This document shows positions 57,994 to 64,000 of a stretch of 64,000 bases of DNA, one piece after another; within the stretch, counting starts at the first letter, position 1, and every line of letters starts with the position of its first letter. Source of the stretch: Ilex aquifolium (taxonomy: Eukaryota > Streptophyta > Magnoliopsida > Aquifoliales > Aquifoliaceae). The notes under the pieces are model-generated. The model was not told the origin of the DNA and did no database searches. It saw only the letters and a program-made list of their open reading frames with translations. The DNA is taken from positions 29,114,001 through 29,178,000 of the forward strand of contig OX637394.1 in NCBI GenBank assembly GCA_951799425.1, read 5' to 3'. Made by a program: the position numbers and the translations under genes.

Positions 57994-59956
57994 TGATTAA
58001 CCCTAAATTGTGTGTAAATTAAAAAATCAAAAAACTTGAATTAGTATAACAAATGCACTAAGAATTAGTACTTAGAGTGAATTAGGGTTTGTGCGGGAAT
58101 AATACTAGTTATAACATTTTATCTCAAAGTTGCAGGACAAATGCTGAAATAACGCAAGACCAAGGGAGCAATGTCAAGGGAATGTAAAGAATGAAGGCCA
58201 AAGTGTAATTACCCAACGTGAAGACTCAGCATGCATGCAAGTGGCCGTTTCCAGCAAAGCACCACCGTCCGGACGGTGGGACTGCCGTCCGGACGGTCAC
58301 CCTTGTCAGACTCAGCCTCATCTCTTCCCCCACTTGCCTTCATTTGCCTATAAATACTGCAGCTTCTTCTGCATTTCCTACGGCCGGACTGAGGCAGAAA
58401 AGAAGAGATAAACAGGGAGATCAGAGAGAGATTCTGAAGTTCTGAAGAGAGAAAAAGAGAGAAAGAAAAGAGAAGAGAAAATACACTCCGGTCCGTGTTA
58501 TACTTCAGTCCTAAGTCCTGTACTTTTATAGTTTTTGTGTAGCTTTCAATTCGAATAGTTGAACTGCCGCCACTTTTTCATCTTAACTGATTATAAGAGT
58601 GGTTGTGTTTCAATCGTTCCCTGCGAAAGACATTTAAATTCCGCACTTTCCTTTTTGCTGTAATGACAACTGCTAGCTCTCCTTGCTTGTCTATAGCAAT
58701 GGAGCGTGAGTAGTTCCGTATATCCTCCGGTTCGAGGGGAACACATGTATAATATTGATCTGTTTTTGGAATTGCTGATGTTTTATGTATACGTTTATTA
58801 TATATACAAGACGGGCCAGCTAGAATGACCCCGGCGTTCCTACCGGTATGGTTAATCCTCCACTGGAATGCTGAGGAAGTTCCACTGACGCCTGGTAGTA
58901 TTATGTATATACAAGACGGGCCAGCTAGAATGACCCCGGCGTTTCCACCGAAATGCTGAGGAAGTTCCACTGACGCCTGGTATTACTATATATATAATAA
59001 TATTGCCTGCTGGAATAACCCCGGTGATCCTCTCAGTATGGCTAGTCCTACACTGGAACGCTGAGGAAGTTCTACTGTCTATATATATATATATATATAA
59101 ATATTACAAGATAACCTATTGAATAATTCAAGTATGCCGCTCAAGTAACTTCACTTTCTGGGTGATATATCTAAATACAGTGTAGCCTAAGAAGCAGCTG
59201 TATTATGATTAACTACCACCGGTTGACCTGACAAGTCGCCGGAAGATAGTCTGTACCACCTGCGGATTTTACTTGAATTAATCAATTGGAACATCTAAGC
59301 CCAGTGTAGCCTAAGAAGCAACTGTGCTATATCTTACCACCGGTGTAGCCTAAGAAGCAGCTGTGTTATGGTTTATTATATATATATACGTATTTGCAAT
59401 CATGAGATCAAGTGAATAACTCAAGTATTCCTCATGAATGGCTTGTCCTTCTGGTTTGCTTGGGTTAATCATTTGACATAAATATACCCAGTGTAGCCTA
59501 AGAAGCAGCTGTGTTATAATATATATATACATCAGACCTGCCGGTTAGCTTGCCAGTAAAATGGAAGTTAACTGATGTGAGGTAGCAATTCCGTAACAAG
59601 ACCGATGTAAAGCATGTGGGATCCTTGAACTGAAGGATATCTTTTATATTTCTGTCATTAATCTGTTTTACTTACGCATTTTATTTCTGCACCTTTATTC
59701 CACCTGTTGTTTTAGAATCAAGTTTTTAACACCGTCATTAGACTAAGCTCACACCACAAGCAATCAAACATCAAACTACTCCAAACAACCTTTTTATTGC
59801 TTTATTTTTATTTTATTTATTTTATTTTATTTTAATTACTAAAACTCTCTGTGGGATCGATACTTGGACTCAAAAACCAAGAAAACTACAATTCGACCAC
59901 TTATACTTGGGTGTAATATAATAATATAATTCTGACACACTAAAAAGTGCGAATCA
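57994..59956 (+). repeat. 3' LTR of E
   Basis: 1963 bp; identical in reading to 51200-53152 except for a 10-bp TTTTA-repeat expansion. Palindromes at 58263-58278 and 58285-58296. Confidence 0.94.
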
Positions 59957-60521
59957 GTATTTCTCTTGAAAACTAGGGTTTTAAGTCAAGAAAAGAGATT
60001 TAATGGCTATTCCACCATAGCATTGTCCAAACATGGTAATATTTACAAGAATATCAAGAATCAAGGATTTCATAGCATACATATAGGATTTAGAGTCAAA
60101 AGAATACATATATATAAGCCCTAGCCTCTATGTAAGAGAATAGGAAGAAACCCCTACCTTGAATCAAAAGTTCCAAGTAAAACCCAAGCTCTAGAAACTC
60201 TCTTTCTCCCTTTTCTTCTTCCCTTTATTTTCTCCTAGGGTTCTAGGAGGTTTGGGGTGAGAGTGGAGTGAAAGAATAGAGAAAATATGATGAAAAGGTG
60301 TTTTAAACTCAGCCCAATCCCAAATTTTATTGTTTTAAAATTTCTAATTTTTATCGACAGTACCGATATGCTGTACCAGTACGGTTTGCTCTCGGGACAT
60401 CGGGGGACCGGTACGGTTTGTCCGGATTTGCCTTTTTCACCTGTTTTTTATTTCCAAACCCTTCCAAAACCAACCCAAACTTATACAACATACATTTTTA
60501 TATTAAACATAGTTGGTACAA

Positions 60522-61442
60522 GTGCTACCCCATGGTGAGGTACTCGGTCTAATAAAACTCATATCCAACAACTCTTGTAATTGGACTTTGAGTTCTTGCA
60601 ACTCTGTCGGTGTCATCCTATGTGGTGCCATAGAGATAGGGGATACACCGAGTTGCAACTCAATGAAGAATTCAACATCCCGTTGTGGAGGCAATTTTGG
60701 TAACTCATTTGGGAAGACATCTGCATACTCGCAAACTATCCGAGGTAGACCCAACTATTGTCTCACCTCATCCTCAAGTGTAAGGCTCGCATGAGAATCC
60801 ATCAACTGCCTGTGCCAACGGGAGTCATATACTGTATAGGGTAAAGCATTGTGCTTTTCTCCTTGAAACTTGAAACAAATCCCCTCCGAAGTGTAGGCGG
60901 TGACTCACTTCCGATCATAATCAATAACCACCCGATGTGCTGTTAACTAATTCACCACGAGGATGATGTGGAACTCCAACACGTCCATGACCCTAAGGTC
61001 CACTGTGAATTGAATCCCCGAGATCTCTAACTCACAACCCTAACATATCTTATCAATGCAAATCCTAGCTCCAAGGGGAGAATTCACATACAACAGCTCC
61101 TATAAGGTTTTAACCTCTAAACTCAAATCTTTAACACAAGATGCAGAGATGAATGAATGAGATGCACCCAAATTAAATAAAACTTGTGTCCATAAATGAG
61201 AGAGTAGAAATGTACATTGAATCCCCAACTGATCCACCGACTCAGTTTGAGAAGTGACGACGAAAAGTCGCCCTTGGGCCCTTGATGTCCCCACTTGAAA
61301 TCCATGCCCTCGACCTCGACCTACACCCTAGACCATCTGTCCTAACTGTTGAATCCTCACACGTGAAGTAGCTGGGACCTTCCCAGAGCCCTGAGGCTGA
61401 TACTGATTCCCTTGGCCCAAGATAGAGTAGAGAGGAGTGAAA
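60522..61442 (-). pseudogene. Element H RT N-terminus, protease and gag remnant
   Basis: Minus strand from 61442: a Gly/Ser-rich gag tail, then TQVLFNLGASHSFISASCVK. The usual catalytic DSGAS is NLGAS, so protease Asp is Asn (codon 61172-61174) and Ser is Leu; both are single transitions. RT follows: [40 protein letters not shown] and [10 protein letters not shown], where it meets LTR A. Gag N-terminus and zinc knuckle are gone. Confidence 0.85.
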
Positions 61443-61774
61443 CTTATCCAATTGAATGCGACACTTGTCCAATTGAATAATGCTCCTTAAAATATCTAGA
61501 TAATTTATATTGTGGTTCCCACGAATAAAACCAAGTTGCTAGAATGTAATCACGTGTTACCTGATCGCACATTTTGTCTCTTTTTACGTAAAAATTCTGA
61601 CTGTCTCAGAATTAATGAAATTTCACTGGGTAACTCAATTTTGCAAGACGAATCCAATAGTGAGGTCCGACTCATCATCCGAGTTATTTAAAATTTTAAA
61701 ATTTTAACCCGCACTTAACGCTTAATTACCTTATTATCCTTTTAATTAAGATTTTAATTTTTATGGGTTTTACA
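61443..61774 (-). repeat. 5' LTR stump of H
   Basis: Matches 33945-34199 plus 35032-35081 of the left LTR and ends TGGGTTTTACA, followed by duplication ATTAT. It lacks the Harbinger-like insertion, giving the empty site. The junction with gag at about 61443 has a short repeated word, CCAATTGAAT, suggesting a deletion through microhomology. Confidence 0.82.
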
Positions 61775-63330
61775 ATTATTAAGCATATAATAGAAAATAG
61801 TTCAAAATATAATTTTGACATAACGCCCAGGGGATCAATAATAAGTTTTTAGTGGACTAACTGATTATTAATGAATTGTAAGATGTTTGTTTTGGATTGG
61901 GCATAGGATTCCTAGGCCCATTGGAAGCCCAACTTTTATTTCTCCATAGGGTGTCTACTATAGCCAATAAATACATGCACTTTGTGGTTCTCTCAGTCAT
62001 ATACTTTACATCACGTTTAGAAGAGATATAGAGAGAGATAGAGAGCAAAGGAGAAAATTCGAAATATTGCAACTCACGCTGCATTCAAATTTTGATGTGA
62101 AAGGACATATGGTGGAAGGACATACACTTGAGTTGTTTTAGAGACTTTAGTTTAGGCCATATGGGAGTTTGAGTGTTCATTATTCATTCGTGGTTTGTAC
62201 TAAAATACTCTATTTTTTTTTGTTGACTTTTCCATTTTATCAAATTTTAGTTGTTTGCTATATTTTTTGTTTGTTGTGGCAATACTCTTAGTCCTGTTAT
62301 TGATGATTTATCATATTAGACTTGGAGTTATATGTCTTTTTTGTCCTTTGCTTACTTTACATGCATGGTTTAGCTAGTTTGTCTATGTTTCTACCTTCTT
62401 GTTGTACCATGATTCTATGTCATTCTTATTATATGTTGTCATTGGGTTGACATTTATAGCAAATAAGGAAAAAATATGTTAGGTAACTTGATTTTGTACC
62501 GTACTTGTAATATTTTGTCATTGGGTTAACATTTGTGACAAAAGGGGGAGAATATTTTGTGCTTATGAGTGAAATCAGAGAGATTTACTCTTGAATATCC
62601 TAGGTATGTTGCATGTGAAAATAGTAAGGGGAGTTTGTTATAATACTCAATGGGAGTACATTTTCAAACTTGGCACATATTTTGCATTTTTTTTAATTTT
62701 TCACTTGGTATTTTACTTGTGAACAAATAAGGACGCGTTAGCTAGGCCGTTTTCTTGCAGGAAAGCTAACGCGCGCCCTTACGTTTTCTTCGCTTGCTCT
62801 ACAGTACGAGCCTCATACAGAGTCGTGCCCCTTTAATATGATGAGGAGAAGAGTGGTCGCCTTCTTTTCTTTTCGGAACCAATCCTTATTTACTACTACA
62901 TCTTTTTTTGGGTGTATAGCTCAGTTGGACAAACTAAGGGGGAGAACTTGATATGATTGACATTGATATATCAATAGGTTCTCAATCATATGAGACAAAT
63001 TAGTTCTTAACTTGTTACATATTTACACTTTCATGATGTAAACATAAATATGTCATATGCTTAACTTGGTACTTACCATATTTGTGATCGTGTTATTTAA
63101 TTCTCTAACATATGATAATCTTCACAAGTTTTTGGTTGGAGTGGTGATGTGCAGGACTATGTTCTTCAAAAGCAATATCTTATGATGTAGATCTTGTACT
63201 AAGATGGAGATTTAGGATGTGTGCATGAGTGTGAGATTAGATTTATAATTCGTTTGTTCAATAGTTTGTGGTTTGTGATCTTAATTTCTTACTTGTGCAT
63301 TTTTTCATGAAATTGCCAAAAGGGTAGATT
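61775..63330. mobile_element. Degraded Copia-like 3' region (possible right part of J)
   Basis: Several AAGGGGGAGAA-type words (62545, 62935) and GAAATTGCCAAAAGGGTAGA just before TGTTAG (63331) resemble the 3' end of SIRE-like Copia elements. A leader-like stretch with CAATAAATACATGC lies near 61965. No ORF with a domain. Confidence 0.4.
62734..62773. repeat. GC-rich inverted repeat
   Basis: CGCGTTAGCT (62734-62743) and AGCTAACGCG (62764-62773) form a perfect 10-bp stem with a 20-nt loop, in otherwise AT-rich DNA. Confidence 0.7.
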
Positions 63331-64000
63331 GTTAGATATATGTTTGTAATTAGCTAATTTCGGTGGGTGCCGAAGGAGAGAATTTTAGTGGAAATGAGCA
63401 TCTAACCATGGTATTGGTTGAGGTATAATTCAAGAGTACTTTTGATTCAACTTTGAGTGTAGTGGATTAGGTTAGGTGAACTTCGAGTGGTTATGCAGTT
63501 TTTTTTTTTCAGTTTCGCATAAATAAATTACTTGTGTTCGTTATCCCTTTAGTTTTCATACTGATTCGCCATGAAAAGTATTATTTATTTAGTTATTAAT
63601 TGTGACGAATTGCATTATTTTTGAGTTATTAGATTAGTTATTCTGTGATATAATATTTTTATGTGATTTGTAATGTTTTGCTATTTTCAGGTAAAATGAG
63701 GTGAAATAAGTAATTTAGTGAAATCACTGGTCAAAAGGGAAATAAAGTAAAGTCAAGGGGGAGAAAACTGCAATAAAGGGGTTGATTAGAGGAATAAAGA
63801 ATATTACCTCCGAAGATATTGGAGGAACATTAGAACCTGGGACAAGCAAGCACCGTTGGAATGGAGATTAACCGTGCGAACGCAAGGTCATCGTCGAGGA
63901 GCGAAGTGGGGAATTCCAGAGAATGACGACTTTTATAATTAGGGGGCATCCCCTTACAACAAAAACCAAAAAGATAATTTTGTTATGTCATCACACCTTC
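63331..64000 (+). mobile_element. LTR-like remnant (element J, right copy)
   Basis: Starts TGTTAGATATATGTTTGTAA after a Copia-type 3' end. 63395-63540 resembles 26770-26940. It runs off the window or fades; no duplication could be checked. Confidence 0.4.

Larger units (their letters stand above)
51200..59956 (+). mobile_element. E: young Athila-like non-autonomous LTR retrotransposon
   Basis: Perfect duplication GTATT (51195-51199 and 59957-59961) inside LTR A. LTRs are 1953 and 1963 bp, TGATTAACCC to GTGCGAATCA. The only difference I see is a 10-bp expansion of a TTTTA repeat near 59820, so the insertion is very recent. Internal region: tRNA-Asp-type primer site, one intact gag-protease gene, 2.2 kb non-coding DNA, polypurine tract AAGTTAGGGGGTG (57981-57993). 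No RT, RNase H or integrase; polymerase functions must come from elsewhere. Confidence 0.94.
37703..60521 (-). mobile_element. A: solo LTR of the TGTAACGCCCC family, split by B and E
   Basis: Three pieces, 37703-38816, 51109-51199 and 59962-60521, line up end to end with solo LTR D (41876-43887). The first starts TGTAACGCCCC. The third stops at the equivalent of D 43699, so about 190 bp of LTR plus about 55 bp of H RT are missing at the right junction. No internal sequence is left. The minus orientation is inferred from LTR ends typical of chromoviruses (a sense LTR starting TGTAACACCCC). No target duplication can be checked. Confidence 0.82.
30296..61774 (-). mobile_element. Element H: Tekay-type chromovirus that hosts the nest
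   Basis: Minus-strand element related to G. Left (3') LTR 30296-35081, polypurine tract, chromodomain/integrase, RNase H and RT up to 37702; then foreign DNA; then RT N-terminus, protease and gag remnant (60522-61442) and a 332-bp stump of the 5' LTR (61443-61774). The perfect 5-bp duplication ATTAT at 30291-30295 and 61775-61779 ties both ends together as one insertion. About 55 bp of RT at the A junction, gag N-terminus, the primer site and most of the 5' LTR have been deleted. Confidence 0.86.

Overview
This window is repeat-rich nuclear DNA from a flowering plant, probably a eudicot. It shows plant Ty3/gypsy lineages (Tat/Retand with two RNase H domains, Tekay-type chromovirus, Athila-like), primer sites for tRNA-Arg, initiator tRNA-Met and tRNA-Asp, and plant transposon-protein families of the Transposase_28 and Transposase_32 type. 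I found no convincing host gene, tRNA, rRNA or CRISPR array. The species cannot be named from the sequence. All comparisons were made by eye.

Layout. (1) 1-11561: element F, a minus-strand Tat/Retand-type retrotransposon cut by the left window edge. From its LTR leftwards it carries gag, protease, RT, RNase H, a second archaeal-type RNase H and integrase. Downstream of pol lie two opposite-strand genes of the Transposase_28 family, each followed by an array of short hairpin repeats. (2) 11562-15210: AT-rich DNA without a recognisable gene. (3) 15216-24670: element G, a structurally complete plus-strand chromovirus with two 2257-bp LTRs, inactivated by nonsense transitions and RT frameshifts. 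(4) 24676-30295: old LTR-like remnants and a broken Transposase_32-type gene. (5) 30296-61774: a nested stack. (6) 61775-64000: Copia-like remnant, possibly the far side of the element the stack landed in.

The nest is the main structure. Minus-strand chromovirus H (target duplication ATTAT at 30291-30295 and 61775-61779) holds solo LTR S1 (30976-32671, duplication GTTCC), a Harbinger-like element (34200-35031, TTA), and solo LTR A (37703 to about 60521), which splits its RT. A is broken by B and E. B (38817-51108) is a tandem mini-retrotransposon, LTR-internal-LTR-internal-LTR. B's middle LTR is broken by C (40364-49337, duplication AGTAC), an Athila-like non-autonomous element. C's 5' LTR is broken by D (41876-43887, duplication TGAAC), a solo LTR of the same family as A. 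E (51200-59956, duplication GTATT) is a second Athila-like non-autonomous element with practically identical LTRs and one intact 834-codon gag-protease gene; it is the youngest and best preserved element here.

How the parts work together. C and E carry no polymerase. They share a tRNA-Asp primer site, a gag-derived reading frame ending in ELKPD, about 2.1 kb of collinear non-coding DNA with an almost invariant 86-nt block, and a matching polypurine tract. This looks like a non-autonomous lineage mobilised in trans. Several LTRs (C, D, S1, E) carry clusters of perfect palindromes, mostly centred on CCGG, that differ in sequence between families. Most stop codons in the dead elements are TAG where Gln is expected, and several catalytic acidic residues have become Asn or Lys. 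Both patterns fit C-to-T decay of methylated cytosine.
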